Source of the DNA: Tenacibaculum pelagium
Lineage (GTDB): Bacteria > Bacteroidota > Bacteroidia > Flavobacteriales > Flavobacteriaceae
Direction of reading: 5' to 3'
NCBI RefSeq assembly: GCF_014062345.1
Contig: NZ_JACGLS010000004.1
Location: 186,001-250,000, forward strand
DNA length: 64,000 nucleotides
Position numbers and translations under genes: made by a program. The notes beneath the pieces are model-generated. The model was not told the DNA's origin, ran no database searches, and was given only the letters and a program-made list of their open reading frames with translations. Every line of letters begins with the position of its first letter. Position 1 is the first letter of the stretch. Below, one piece after another: positions 1 through 7,861 of the stretch.

Positions 1-801
1 CATATTAATAAAATCGATTTCTGTAGTTGTAGGGTTCTCTACTTTTGGTAATGTTTGAGTAACTAAGTTTCCTTTAGCCCAGTTACCAAATAAAGATTCA
101 ACTTGAGTTTTAACCTCTTTAAAATTTACATCACCGATAATAACTAAATATGCATTATTTGGCTTGTAAGTTTTGTTATATAGGTCTTTTACGTCTTGTA
201 ATGTTACATTTTTTAAAGTTTCTTCAGAAGTAAACTCACCATAAGGATGATTTTTACCATAAGTAAGAGCGTTTTCTACTCTTCTAGCAATAGCTTTTAC
301 ATTTTTAGCATTGCTTTTTATTCCGTCAAGAGATTGTTTCATTTGTTTGTCAAACTCACCTTGCTCAAAAACAGGATTAAAAGCAGCATCAGCCATTAAA
401 CCTAAAACTTTAGGAAAGTACTTTGATAATGAGCTAGTTCTTGCACCTTCATTCCAAAAAGAAATATTAGCACCTAAGAAGTCAACTTCTTGATCAAATT
501 TTGCTTTAGGAGTATTTTTAGAACCAGTACCTAACATACCGCTTAATAGATTTTCAACTCCTTTTTTGTTACCAAAAGACATTGGTGGATTGTCGATAGA
601 TAAAGTAGCTGTTACTCTAGGTAGTTTATGATTTTCAACAACTAAAACTTGTAACCCGTTTTTTAAAGTAAATTTTTCAGGAGTTCCTAAGTTTATTTTT
701 GGAGCAGGTCCTGGTTTAGGTTGTTTTGTTCTATCAATCTGTGCTGAAACAGTAAATGATAGAAATAATATTGTAACGATTGATAATATTTTCGTTTTCA
801 T
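1..801 (-). CDS. M16 family peptidase-like protein, inactive partner (partial)
   Basis: The gene starts at 801 and runs off the left edge, so the C-terminus is missing. Translation of the visible 267 codons begins with a signal peptide ending in VSAQ, then a proline-rich linker and a typical M16 fold opening (FTLKNGLQVLVVEN). Where an active M16 enzyme has HxxEH, this protein reads ENLLSG, so the zinc ligands are absent. It lies 18 bases downstream of an active M16 gene on the same strand. In the family, such pairs act as a heterodimer of one catalytic and one structural or substrate-holding subunit, here probably in the periplasm. Family assignment is firm; the partnership is inferred from neighbourhood. 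Confidence 0.88.
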   Translation of the reverse strand, partial: MKTKILSIVTILFLSFTVSAQIDRTKQPKPGPAPKINLGTPEKFTLKNGLQVLVVENHKLPRVTATLSIDNPPMSFGNKKGVENLLSGMLGTGSKNTPKAKFDQEVDFLGANISFWNEGARTSSLSKYFPKVLGLMADAAFNPVFEQGEFDKQMKQSLDGIKSNAKNVKAIARRVENALTYGKNHPYGEFTSEETLKNVTLQDVKDLYNKTYKPNNAYLVIIGDVNFKEVKTQVESLFGNWAKGNLVTQTLPKVENPTTTEIDFINM

Positions 802-819
802 TAAATTCAGTTTAGATGA

Positions 820-2142
820 TTATTTCTTTTTTGATTCTGGTAAATATTCAATTACGATTCTTCGGTCTTTTGCTAAATACTTTTTAGCTACGGCTCTAAT
901 TTCTTCTTTAGTAATAGAATTTACGATTTCTAATTCTTTATTAATGTTATTAGTGTTTCCTATTAACATATAGTTTCTAGCTAAAGAATTAGCGATACCT
1001 TGTACATTAGAATTAGATGCAACAAAATTATTTTCGAACTTGTTACGAACTTTCTGCAAGTCTTTATCAGAAATTAATTCGGTTTGAAGTTTTAAAATTT
1101 CTTCATCCATTTCTTTTATTAAGTCTTCTAATGATGTCTTACCTAAAGGAATTGCTCCAATATTATAAACACTATAATCTTCTAAGTTTCTAGCAAAAGA
1201 AAAAACCTGTAAAGCTTTTTTCTTATCGTCTACTAACTTTTTGTATAATCTAGAACTTTTTCCGTTACTTAAAATAGTTGAAATTACGTCTAATACCTTA
1301 GCATCACGCTCTTTCATAGCAGGTGTTTTGTGAGCTAATAAAATAGCTGGTAATTGAATATTAGAATCATATTCTTTTACTCTTTTTTCTTTAGTTCTTT
1401 CTGGTTCAACAGTAGTTTCACGCTTTGGAAGTGTTCTAGCAGGAATTGATTCAAAGTAATTTTTGATTAACTTCTTGGTGTTTTTTGTCTCAAAATCACC
1501 CGCAATAACTAAAACAGCATTGTTTGGCATATACCATTTATCGTAAAAAGCTTTGAATTCCTCTAAAGTAGCACCATCTAAATCCTTCATAGAACCTATT
1601 AAAGAATTTTTGTAGTTGTGCTTGTCAAAAATATGACGGTATACATCACCATAAATAATTTTCCCATAAGGAGCATTATCCATTCGTTGACGTTTTTCTT
1701 CTTTTACAACTTCATTTTGAGTGTCTACTGCTTTTTGGTCGATAGTAGGATGTAATAAACGCTCAGATTCCATCCATAATCCTAGTTCTAAATTATTTGA
1801 AGGGAAAGTTTCGTAATAGTAAGTTCTATCCCAAGTTGTGTTTGCATTTCCAGCACCACCGTTAGCAGCTACAATTTTACTCCATTCACCACGACCAATA
1901 TTTTTGGTTCCAGTAAATAATAAATGCTCGTAAAAATGAGCCATTCCTGTTTTCCCTTCAACTTCATCTTTTGAACCAACATGGTACATTACCCCAACAG
2001 TAACTACGGGAGCTGAATTGTCTTGATGCAAAATAACATGCATTCCATTACTTAAATCGTACTCTTCAAACTCCACTTTTTGTGCATTTGCAGAAAATGC
2101 AAATAACATAGCTGAAGCAAGAGATAAAACACTTTTTTTCAT
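820..2142 (-). CDS. M16 family zinc metallopeptidase, active subunit
   Basis: 440 residues with a signal peptide (residues 1-20, ending SANA). The inverted zinc motif HFYEH is at residues 69-73 and the third ligand region NEVVKEE at about 143-149, so catalysis is expected. The protein is the length of a half-size M16 peptidase (two homologous domains). It is followed after 18 bases by a homologue lacking the zinc motif, making an active/inactive pair as in mitochondrial processing peptidase and bacterial PqqL-like pairs. Probably periplasmic, degrading peptides. The start is set by the signal peptide. Substrate unknown. Confidence 0.92.
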   Translation of the reverse strand: MKKSVLSLASAMLFAFSANAQKVEFEEYDLSNGMHVILHQDNSAPVVTVGVMYHVGSKDEVEGKTGMAHFYEHLLFTGTKNIGRGEWSKIVAANGGAGNANTTWDRTYYYETFPSNNLELGLWMESERLLHPTIDQKAVDTQNEVVKEEKRQRMDNAPYGKIIYGDVYRHIFDKHNYKNSLIGSMKDLDGATLEEFKAFYDKWYMPNNAVLVIAGDFETKNTKKLIKNYFESIPARTLPKRETTVEPERTKEKRVKEYDSNIQLPAILLAHKTPAMKERDAKVLDVISTILSNGKSSRLYKKLVDDKKKALQVFSFARNLEDYSVYNIGAIPLGKTSLEDLIKEMDEEILKLQTELISDKDLQKVRNKFENNFVASNSNVQGIANSLARNYMLIGNTNNINKELEIVNSITKEEIRAVAKKYLAKDRRIVIEYLPESKKK

Positions 2143-2267
2143 TAATAAATTTTTTAGTTTTTAACTGATTTTGATATATCTGACGTGAAATTAACTCTTT
2201 CGTTACGTTTATGAGTGAAAAAATATTTAAAATTTATAAGAGAGTAAGTAATTTTCTGAACTGTAGG

Positions 2268-2297
2268 TTGTTTGTTGTTGAAAAACTCGTATATTTG
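2268..2297 (+). promoter_or_regulatory. Promoter of rplU-rpmA
   Basis: TTG at 2268-2270, 19-bp spacer, TATATTTG at 2290-2297. This matches the Bacteroidota housekeeping sigma consensus (TTG / TAnnTTTG). It leaves a leader of roughly 45 nt before the rplU ATG at 2350, which contains a small CAC-TAAGAAA-GTG hairpin whose role is unknown. Confidence 0.75.
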
Positions 2298-2349
2298 CAT
2301 CCGCATTTTCACTAAGAAAGTGTATAAAGTATAACGCAAAACAAAAAGT

Positions 2350-2835
2350 ATGTACGCAATCGTAGAGATAGCAGGGCAGCAATTTAAAGTAGCAAAAGAC
2401 CAAAAAGTATACGTACACCGTTTACAAGAGGCAGAAGGATCAAAAGTAACTTTTGATAATGTAATGCTTGTTGAAGATAAAGGTAATGTAACTATTGGCG
2501 CCCCAGCTATAGCAGGTGCAGGAGTAACTGCAAAGGTATTAGGTCACTTAAAAGGTGATAAAGTAATCGTTTTCAAGAAGAAAAGAAGAAAAGGTTACAA
2601 AAAGAAAAATGGACATAGACAGTATTTAACTGAAATTCAAATTGAAGGAATTTCTGTTTCAGGTACTAAAAAGGCAGCTGCTAAGAAAGAAGCTCCTAAA
2701 GCTGAACCAAAAGCAGAAGCGACTGATTTAAGTTCAATGACTGTTGCAGAATTAAAAGCTGCAGCTAAAGAAGCTGGTATTAAAGGATACACTTCTTTAA
2801 AGAAAGCTGAATTAATTGAAGCGTTAAGCAAATAA
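2350..2835 (+). CDS. rplU: 50S ribosomal protein L21 with C-terminal extension
   Basis: Residues 1 to about 103 are a standard L21 ([14 protein letters not shown] opening; basic [16 protein letters not shown] motif that contacts 23S rRNA). The usual bacterial protein stops there. Here a Lys/Ala/Glu-rich linker (about 108-123) is followed by a compact helical module (about 127-161, [17 protein letters not shown] then [14 protein letters not shown]) resembling the Rho N-terminal/SAP/HeH helix-extended-loop-helix class, which often binds nucleic acid. Such an extension is common in flavobacterial L21. It is the first gene of an operon with rpmA, 22 bases apart. Confidence 0.97.
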   Translation: MYAIVEIAGQQFKVAKDQKVYVHRLQEAEGSKVTFDNVMLVEDKGNVTIGAPAIAGAGVTAKVLGHLKGDKVIVFKKKRRKGYKKKNGHRQYLTEIQIEGISVSGTKKAAAKKEAPKAEPKAEATDLSSMTVAELKAAAKEAGIKGYTSLKKAELIEALSK

Positions 2836-2857
2836 TTAACTTTAAAAACTTAGAGAG

Positions 2858-3118
2858 ATGGCTCATAAAAAAGGTGTCGGTAGTTCGAAGAATGGTAGAG
2901 AATCAGAATCGAAACGACTAGGAGTAAAGATTTTTGGAGGACAAGCTGCAATTGCAGGTAACATTATCGTTCGTCAAAGAGGAACAACTCACAACCCAGG
3001 TGAAAACGTTTACATGGGGAAAGATCATACTTTACATGCTAAAGTTGATGGTGTAGTTGAATTCAGAAAGAAAAGAGACAACAAATCATACGTTTCAGTA
3101 ACTCCATTCGAGGCTTAA
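2858..3118 (+). CDS. rpmA: 50S ribosomal protein L27
   Basis: 86 residues, the normal length. The N-terminus [16 protein letters not shown] is diagnostic; its tail reaches the peptidyl-transferase centre in known structures. There is no cleavable N-terminal extension of the Firmicutes type. It follows rplU in the usual rplU-rpmA order and is closed by a strong hairpin terminator at 3142-3173. Confidence 0.98.
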   Translation: MAHKKGVGSSKNGRESESKRLGVKIFGGQAAIAGNIIVRQRGTTHNPGENVYMGKDHTLHAKVDGVVEFRKKRDNKSYVSVTPFEA

Positions 3119-3141
3119 GAAACTAATTGATTAGATAAATT

Positions 3142-3173
3142 AAAAGCTCAAACGTTTAACGTTTGAGCTTTTT
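3142..3173 (+). terminator. Intrinsic terminator of rplU-rpmA
   Basis: Near-perfect inverted repeat AAAAGCTCAAACGTT / AACGTTTGAGCTTTT followed by T residues, 24 bases after the rpmA stop. Confidence 0.85.
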
Positions 3174-3208
3174 GTATATCAAAAAGTTTTTAATTTAAAT
3201 TGTTGCAT

Positions 3209-3241
3209 AAAAAAAGCATTACGTTATGTAATGCTTTTTTT
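3209..3241 (-). terminator. Terminator of sRNA A
   Basis: Inverted repeat AAAAAAGCATTAC / GTAATGCTTTTTT with a five-base loop. T-runs occur on both strands, so it could stop transcripts from either side; the upstream promoter argues for minus-strand use. Confidence 0.7.
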
Positions 3242-3299
3242 GATTTTGTCATTATTGATTAATCCCCCAATTCATCAATATGATCCCCTTGTGTATTAT
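3209..3299 (-). ncRNA. Candidate small RNA A (LytTR-associated, G-loop)
   Basis: Read on the minus strand: a CATATTTG -7 element (3304-3311), predicted start near 3296-3299, a 5' GGGG, a 9-bp stem with one mismatch and loop TGGGGG (3255-3278), then a GC-containing hairpin ending in T residues (3209-3241) as intrinsic terminator. About 90 nt. The block is duplicated at 3407-3497 with changes that keep the folds. A 20-codon reading frame starting ATG ACA AAA (3190-3252) crosses it, so a dual coding role cannot be excluded. The start point is inferred. Confidence 0.6.
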
Positions 3300-3303
3300 G
3301 ATA

Positions 3304-3375
3304 CAAATATGTAATAAATAAAGACTTGGTAAAAATGTTTATGTATAGTTGGTAGTGTTTTTTGTATAAATGGTA
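3304..3375 (-). promoter_or_regulatory. Promoter of sRNA A with doubled LytTR-type boxes
   Basis: On the minus strand the 13-mers TACCATTTATACA (3363-3375) and TACCAACTATACA (3342-3354) are direct repeats separated by 8 bp, a 21-bp period or two helical turns. Exactly 32 bp separate the proximal box from TATTTG (3304-3309). Paired direct repeats of this size and spacing are the known layout for LytTR regulators (VirR boxes, ComE and AgrA sites), and the core fits the published LytTR pattern except at the G position. A LytTR regulator gene starts about 300 bp away. Confidence 0.6.
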
Positions 3376-3406
3376 AATTAAAGAGTAGAAGTAACTTTAC
3401 TATAAA

Positions 3407-3497
3407 TAAAAAGACATCGTTATATAACGATGTCTTTTAAATTTTGTCATTATTGATTAATCCCCCAATTTACCAATATGATCCCCTTGTGTATTAT
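3407..3497 (-). ncRNA. Candidate small RNA B (paralogue of A)
   Basis: Same order as sRNA A: -7 element CATATTTG (3502-3509), predicted start near 3494-3497, 5' GGGG, stem-loop with loop TGGGGG (3453-3476), terminator hairpin (3409-3438). About 56 bases are almost identical to A, including the ACAAGGGGATCATATTG and GGGGGATTAATCAATAATGAC parts, while the terminator stem has an unrelated sequence with the same form. A 16-codon frame from ATG ACA AAA (3400-3450) is present. Coding or noncoding status is open. Confidence 0.6.
3409..3438 (-). terminator. Terminator of sRNA B
   Basis: Perfect 30-bp palindrome, AAAAGACATCGTTAT followed by its complement ATAACGATGTCTTTT. Works on either strand; on the minus strand it follows sRNA B. 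Confidence 0.72.
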
Positions 3498-3501
3498 ACT
3501 G

Positions 3502-3573
3502 CAAATATGGGGGTAAAAAATATTTTAAAAATCTGTTTTTGTGTAAATGGTTTGATTTTATGTATAAATGGTA
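3502..3573 (-). promoter_or_regulatory. Promoter of sRNA B with doubled LytTR-type boxes
   Basis: Minus-strand 13-mers TACCATTTATACA (3561-3573) and AACCATTTACACA (3540-3552), again 8 bp apart, and again exactly 32 bp from the proximal box to TATTTG (3502-3507). The bases between box and -7 element are not conserved between copies A and B, but the distance is identical, which is the mark of a regulator site rather than plain duplication. Confidence 0.62.
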
Positions 3574-3683
3574 GGTATTCTTTTTTTTTAAGTAAAAGAG
3601 GAGCTCGATTATAGGGTAAAAGACAGATATGGTATTTTAATTTTACACTTATATCAGTTACATTTGGTGAAAATCCCTACAAA

Positions 3684-4418
3684 ATGTTAAGAGCAATTAT
3701 TGTTGATGATGAGCCAAAGGCTATACAAAGTCTTTCTTGGGAATTATCAAACTTTGATAAAGATATTGAAATCATAAACACGTTTACAGAAGCAGACAAA
3801 GCAATAAAACATATTAACGAGAGTTCAATTGATTGTCTTTTTTTAGATATTGAAATGCCAACTATGGATGGTTTTCAATTATTAGAGAAATTAAATAAAA
3901 GGGATTTCGCGGTAGTTATTACAACAGCATATAATGAGTACGCAATTAAAGCTTTAAAAAATGAAGCAATTGATTATTTATTAAAGCCTATTGATACAGA
4001 CGATCTGGAAGCTACTATTAATAGGATTAAAAACCATAATAATAAGAATAATAGTAATGAGAAATTTGAAAAAATACTATCCAGCTTTACTCAGAAATTT
4101 AATAGACGAAAAATAACTATTAACACTGATGGAAAACTTATTTTCTTAGATCAATCAGAAATTTTATTTGTAGAATCAGACGGTAATTATTGCTCAATTC
4201 ACACAACATTAAATAAAAAAATTGTGGTTACTAAAAAGTTGAAAGAAATAAACGAATTACTTCCTGATGAGCATTTTTTTAGAATCCATAATTCATTTGT
4301 CATAAATTTAAATAAAATAAAAGAGTTCTTAAAGTCTGATGGGTATGTGATTTTAGAAGACAACCATAAAATACCTGTATCACGTCAAAGAAAATCTGAT
4401 TTCTTAGAAAAGTTTTAA
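3684..4418 (+). CDS. LytTR-family response regulator
   Basis: 244 residues. The N-terminal receiver domain has the acidic pair D8-D9, phospho-acceptor D55 in FLDIEMP, and K101 in LLKPID. The C-terminal LytTR DNA-binding domain (about 138-242) shows the usual ILFVESDGNY and RIHNSFVINLNKI motifs. The next gene, one base later, encodes its LytS-type kinase. A TACATTTG -7-like element lies at 3659-3666, 18 bases before the ATG. The doubled boxes at 3342-3375 and 3540-3573 are likely targets of this or a related regulator, which is inference. Confidence 0.95.
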   Translation: MLRAIIVDDEPKAIQSLSWELSNFDKDIEIINTFTEADKAIKHINESSIDCLFLDIEMPTMDGFQLLEKLNKRDFAVVITTAYNEYAIKALKNEAIDYLLKPIDTDDLEATINRIKNHNNKNNSNEKFEKILSSFTQKFNRRKITINTDGKLIFLDQSEILFVESDGNYCSIHTTLNKKIVVTKKLKEINELLPDEHFFRIHNSFVINLNKIKEFLKSDGYVILEDNHKIPVSRQRKSDFLEKF

Positions 4419-4419
4419 A

Positions 4420-6336
4420 ATGAAATTTATTTACACTTCCATATTATTATTTTTAATTTCAACATTAAGTTTTTCTCAGAAAAAGAATGTAGATAGTTTA
4501 ATTGTCTCAGCAATTGAAAAAAAAGAGTCAAGTTATTTTAAACTTCAAAAGCATTTTAAAAGAGTCCGTTTTAAAGAAGATCAAATAGAAAAACTTTTAA
4601 AAGAAAGTCAAAAAAACAACTATGTAATAGGGGAGATTTTTGCAAGAAATGTTCAAGGACGTTCTCATAGAAATGTAACGGAGTATAATAAATCTGTTGA
4701 AAAATATAAGGAAGCTTTAAATTTATCTAAGGAGATAAAAAGTATAGAAGCTGAAATTGTAACTTTAAATCAATTAGGAGTAGTCTGTAGAAGACAAGAT
4801 AAAATAAGAGGAGCTTTAAATTACCATCAATCAGCATTAGATATTATTTTAAAAGTAGAAAATCCTACTAACGATATAAAGATTAGTAATAGTATTACCA
4901 TTAATAGTATTGGTAATATATATTTAACGCTAGGTCAATATGAAAGAGCCTTAGAAAAGTTTAGTGAATCAATTGCTCTTCAAAAACAACTAGAAGACCG
5001 TAGAGGTTTAGCAATTAACCACCAAAATATTGGATATGCTCATAAGAATATTGGGGATTTAGACTTAGCATTAGAAAATTATCAAAAATCTTTAGAATAT
5101 AACAGATTAAATAATGATAAGCTTGGTAAAGTAATATGCCACAATAGTATTAGTGATATTTTGATTAAACAGCAAAAGTATAATGAAGCTTACGAATATA
5201 TTACAGAAGTTATTGAATCTGCAGAAGAGATAGGTAATAGATACTATTTATCTGAAGTTTATAACACTTTAGGATGGTCGCTTTTAAAATTAAATAGATT
5301 AAAAGAATCTAGAGGTTATTTAGATAAAGCACTAAAAATAGGGATAGACAATAATATTCCCTCAAGTTTAGTATTATCATATGATCATTTATCTGAATTA
5401 AATGAAAAGGAAGAAAATTATAAGGAGTCCTTAGACTTTTTTAAGAAATCAATTGAAGTTAAAAATAAAACATTTAATGCTAAAACCATTCGTTATGTAA
5501 ATAGTTTGATTAGTAAATATGATAGCGAAGTAAACAATAATAAAATAAAAAGTTTAGCACGAGAGAATGAAATATCAAAACTTAAATTATTAAGAAATAG
5601 AAACATCTTAATTATTTCGTTGGTTTCTATTGCTTTATTTGGAGTTTTATTATATTCAATCTACAGACAACGTTTATTAAAAAATGATAAACAGATTTTA
5701 CTATTAGAACAAGAAGCACTAAGAATTCAAATGAATCCACACTTTGTATTTAATGCTTTAAATTCAATCAAACTTTATATCATAAATAATGAGCAGAAAA
5801 ATGCTGTTTACTATTTAAATAAGTTTTCTAAATTAATCCGTAATATTCTAGAATCTACAACAGTAAAAGAAGTTGCTCTTTCTGAAGAATTGAAAACAAT
5901 GAATCTTTACATGAGTATCGAAAATATCAGGTTTTCTAATGAAATAGCATATAATGAAAAGGTTGGAGATGATTTAAATTTAGAGAGAATTAAAATACCG
6001 CCATTAGTATTACAACCTTTTCTAGAAAACGCTATTTGGCACGGATTGTCATCAAAGAAAGGAGAAAAGAAGGTAGATTTAACCATTGAAAAATTTTCAA
6101 AAGAATTTATCGAAATTAATATTATAGATAATGGTATCGGTAGAGATGCTGCTTTTAAAATAAAAAGCAGTAAGTCTTTAAATAGAAAGTCGATAGGAAT
6201 TGATTTAACCAAAGAAAGGCTGAAGAATTTTTCAAATGAATTTATAAATACTTATTCTTTAGAGTATATAGATTTGTTTGATGAAAACGGAAAGCCAAAC
6301 GGGACAAAAGTGTCTTTAAAACTACCGATAGTTTAA
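4420..6336 (+). CDS. TPR-containing LytS-type sensor histidine kinase
   Basis: 638 residues. A signal peptide (residues 1-20, ending SFSQ) is followed by a periplasmic array of TPR repeats (about 60-360), a coiled stretch, one membrane helix (about 393-412, ILIISLVSIALFGVLLYSIY), and a His_kinase (LytS) domain with phospho-acceptor H441 in MNPHFVFNALNSI. The ATPase part carries IDNGIGRD. It starts one base after the response regulator stop, so the two form a pair. The stop overlaps the stop of the convergent dinB gene by four bases. The signal sensed by the TPR domain is unknown. Confidence 0.94.
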   Translation: MKFIYTSILLFLISTLSFSQKKNVDSLIVSAIEKKESSYFKLQKHFKRVRFKEDQIEKLLKESQKNNYVIGEIFARNVQGRSHRNVTEYNKSVEKYKEALNLSKEIKSIEAEIVTLNQLGVVCRRQDKIRGALNYHQSALDIILKVENPTNDIKISNSITINSIGNIYLTLGQYERALEKFSESIALQKQLEDRRGLAINHQNIGYAHKNIGDLDLALENYQKSLEYNRLNNDKLGKVICHNSISDILIKQQKYNEAYEYITEVIESAEEIGNRYYLSEVYNTLGWSLLKLNRLKESRGYLDKALKIGIDNNIPSSLVLSYDHLSELNEKEENYKESLDFFKKSIEVKNKTFNAKTIRYVNSLISKYDSEVNNNKIKSLARENEISKLKLLRNRNILIISLVSIALFGVLLYSIYRQRLLKNDKQILLLEQEALRIQMNPHFVFNALNSIKLYIINNEQKNAVYYLNKFSKLIRNILESTTVKEVALSEELKTMNLYMSIENIRFSNEIAYNEKVGDDLNLERIKIPPLVLQPFLENAIWHGLSSKKGEKKVDLTIEKFSKEFIEINIIDNGIGRDAAFKIKSSKSLNRKSIGIDLTKERLKNFSNEFINTYSLEYIDLFDENGKPNGTKVSLKLPIV

Positions 6337-7415
6337 AAATCAAACTTTAATTGTACCCATATAGGATCTTTTTTCTCGGTATTTAAATTACTAAAAGAAA
6401 TGCCTAATAAACGTACAGAGTTTTTAAGTTTTTCTTGATATAATAGTTCTTTAACAACAGGATAGAATTCCTTTTTTAGCTGAATATAATGATTGGTTGT
6501 TTTACTACGAGTTTGTTGTGTAAAATCGCTGTATTTAATTTTTAAAGTAACCGTTTTACCTTTCGTATTCGATTTTTTCATTCTTCGCTCTAACTCTTCG
6601 GCTATTTTATCTAAACGATCTAACATAAAAACTTCTGATGATAAGTTTTCATTAAAGGTGCGTTCGGCAGCAATAGATTTGCGAACACGATTAGGTTTTA
6701 CTTTACTATTATGAATTCCTCGAACAATATTAAAATAATGGACACCTGATTTTCCAAATAAAACCGAAAGTTCTTCTAAAGATTTCTTTTTTAAATCCAA
6801 TCCGGTAAAGATGCCAAGGTTATGCATTTTAGCAGCAGTTACTTTACCAACACCATAAAATTTATTAACAGGAAGTTCTTCTAAAAAAGGAATAACATCT
6901 TCAGGGTTTATGGTTTTTTGTCCATTTGGCTTATTAATATCAGATGCTACTTTAGCTATAAATTTATTAATAGATATTCCTGCTGATGCCCTTAATTTTA
7001 ATTCCTCCCAAATACGTTGACGAATTTCTTGAGCAATCATACTAGCTGAAGTATTTCCTTTCTTATTTTCCGTTACATCTAAATAAGCTTCATCTAAAGA
7101 TAGTGGTTCAACTAAATCGGTATAATCATAAAATATTTTTCTAATTTTTGATGAAATCTCTTTGTAACGATCATATCTAGGTGGAACAAAAATTAAATGC
7201 GGACATTTTCTTTTAGCTAGAACACCACTCATAGCAGATCTTACACCGAATTTACGAGCTTCATAACTCGCTGCGGATACAACTCCTCTAATTTCACTTC
7301 CACCAACAGCAACAGCTTTACCAATTAAACCAGGATTGTCTAATTGCTCAACCGATGCATAGAATGCATCCATATCAACATGAATAATTTTACGATATGG
7401 TGGTTGTAATTCCAT
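6333..7415 (-). CDS. dinB: DNA polymerase IV
   Basis: 360 residues, the usual length of Y-family Pol IV. Catalytic carboxylates are visible: D14 and D16 in HVDMDAFYASVE, and D108-E109 in SLDEAYLDV. A helix-hairpin-helix stretch (KFYGVGKVTAAKMHNLGI) and the little-finger domain follow. The C-terminus lacks an obvious QLxLF-type clamp motif, but ends LKFDF, which may do the job. It does translesion and error-prone synthesis. The downstream end overlaps the kinase gene tail-to-tail. No SOS box was evident; the gene upstream is 7 bases away. Confidence 0.95.
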   Translation of the reverse strand: MELQPPYRKIIHVDMDAFYASVEQLDNPGLIGKAVAVGGSEIRGVVSAASYEARKFGVRSAMSGVLAKRKCPHLIFVPPRYDRYKEISSKIRKIFYDYTDLVEPLSLDEAYLDVTENKKGNTSASMIAQEIRQRIWEELKLRASAGISINKFIAKVASDINKPNGQKTINPEDVIPFLEELPVNKFYGVGKVTAAKMHNLGIFTGLDLKKKSLEELSVLFGKSGVHYFNIVRGIHNSKVKPNRVRKSIAAERTFNENLSSEVFMLDRLDKIAEELERRMKKSNTKGKTVTLKIKYSDFTQQTRSKTTNHYIQLKKEFYPVVKELLYQEKLKNSVRLLGISFSNLNTEKKDPIWVQLKFDF

Positions 7416-7422
7416 TTTAACT

Positions 7423-7821
7423 TTAAAAATTATTAGATAAGTTGATTAAAACTTGTAAAGCTTTAGTCTCATCTTTTTTATCAACAAAAATGTGGTCATG
7501 ATAAAAACCAGCGATAACATTACAGCTAATATTATGTTTCGTAAGTGAAGATGAGAAAGCAGCAGTTAATCCTACTGCATCTAATGCTGAATGAATTTCT
7601 AAGGTAATCCATGAAGCAATGAAATTATAAGTAAGGTTTAGCTGGTCTGCTTTTTTACGCTCTAAAATCAATGTTATTCCTTCTTTTTCTTTGAATTGCC
7701 CAATAATATCTTCTGGGTTAATATCTTTTAAATGACTAACTGTAGTAAAAACATATTCGCCATTATTTAAATATGGTTTCATTTCTTTAATTAACGTTTG
7801 TAAATTTTTTACGCCAGACAT
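7423..7821 (-). CDS. ACT domain-containing protein
   Basis: 132 residues. The sequence fits the small family of two ACT-like domains (N-terminal YVFTTVSHL..., C-terminal LTAAFSSSLTKHNISCNVIAGFYHDHIFV, with the hallmark of a ligand-binding ACT fold). Related proteins are annotated as ACT-domain or DUF2241-type proteins. It starts 7 bases upstream of dinB and is likely co-transcribed with it. It probably binds an amino acid; no partner enzyme is nearby, so the role is unknown. Confidence 0.8.
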   Translation of the reverse strand: MSGVKNLQTLIKEMKPYLNNGEYVFTTVSHLKDINPEDIIGQFKEKEGITLILERKKADQLNLTYNFIASWITLEIHSALDAVGLTAAFSSSLTKHNISCNVIAGFYHDHIFVDKKDETKALQVLINLSNNF

Positions 7822-7861
7822 ATTTTATTGATTTTAGCTAAAATTACAGTTTTTAAACAAA

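Larger units (their letters stand above)
3119..3683. other. 565-bp intergenic region holding a duplicated sRNA-like unit
   Basis: No convincing protein gene. From left to right it holds the rpmA terminator, a hairpin at 3209-3241, a 70-bp block (3242-3311), two 13-bp repeats, a second hairpin (3409-3438), a second copy of the block (3441-3511), two more 13-bp repeats, and the promoter region of the LytTR regulator. The repeat period is about 198 bp. Read on the minus strand, each unit has the order boxes, -7 element, transcribed block, terminator. Confidence 0.85.

Noticed and set aside
311..493. Plus-strand 60-codon open frame
   Set aside because: It is antisense to the M16 gene, has no family resemblance, and its composition is that of a reversed coding strand.
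2154..2418. Minus-strand frames across the rplU promoter
   Set aside because: They cover the rplU promoter and 5' end, have no start context and no recognisable protein pattern.
3242..3511. Plus-strand RNA with CCCCC motifs
   Set aside because: On the plus strand each block follows a terminator and has no promoter in the proper place; the minus strand has boxes, -7 element, block and terminator in the right order.
3119..3683. CRISPR or integron-like array because of the direct repeats
   Set aside because: There are only two long units, they contain promoters and terminators, and no cas or integrase gene is near.
5907..6212. Minus-strand 101-codon frame inside the TPR-LytS kinase gene
   Set aside because: It is a shadow of the kinase ATPase domain and contains no independent signals.
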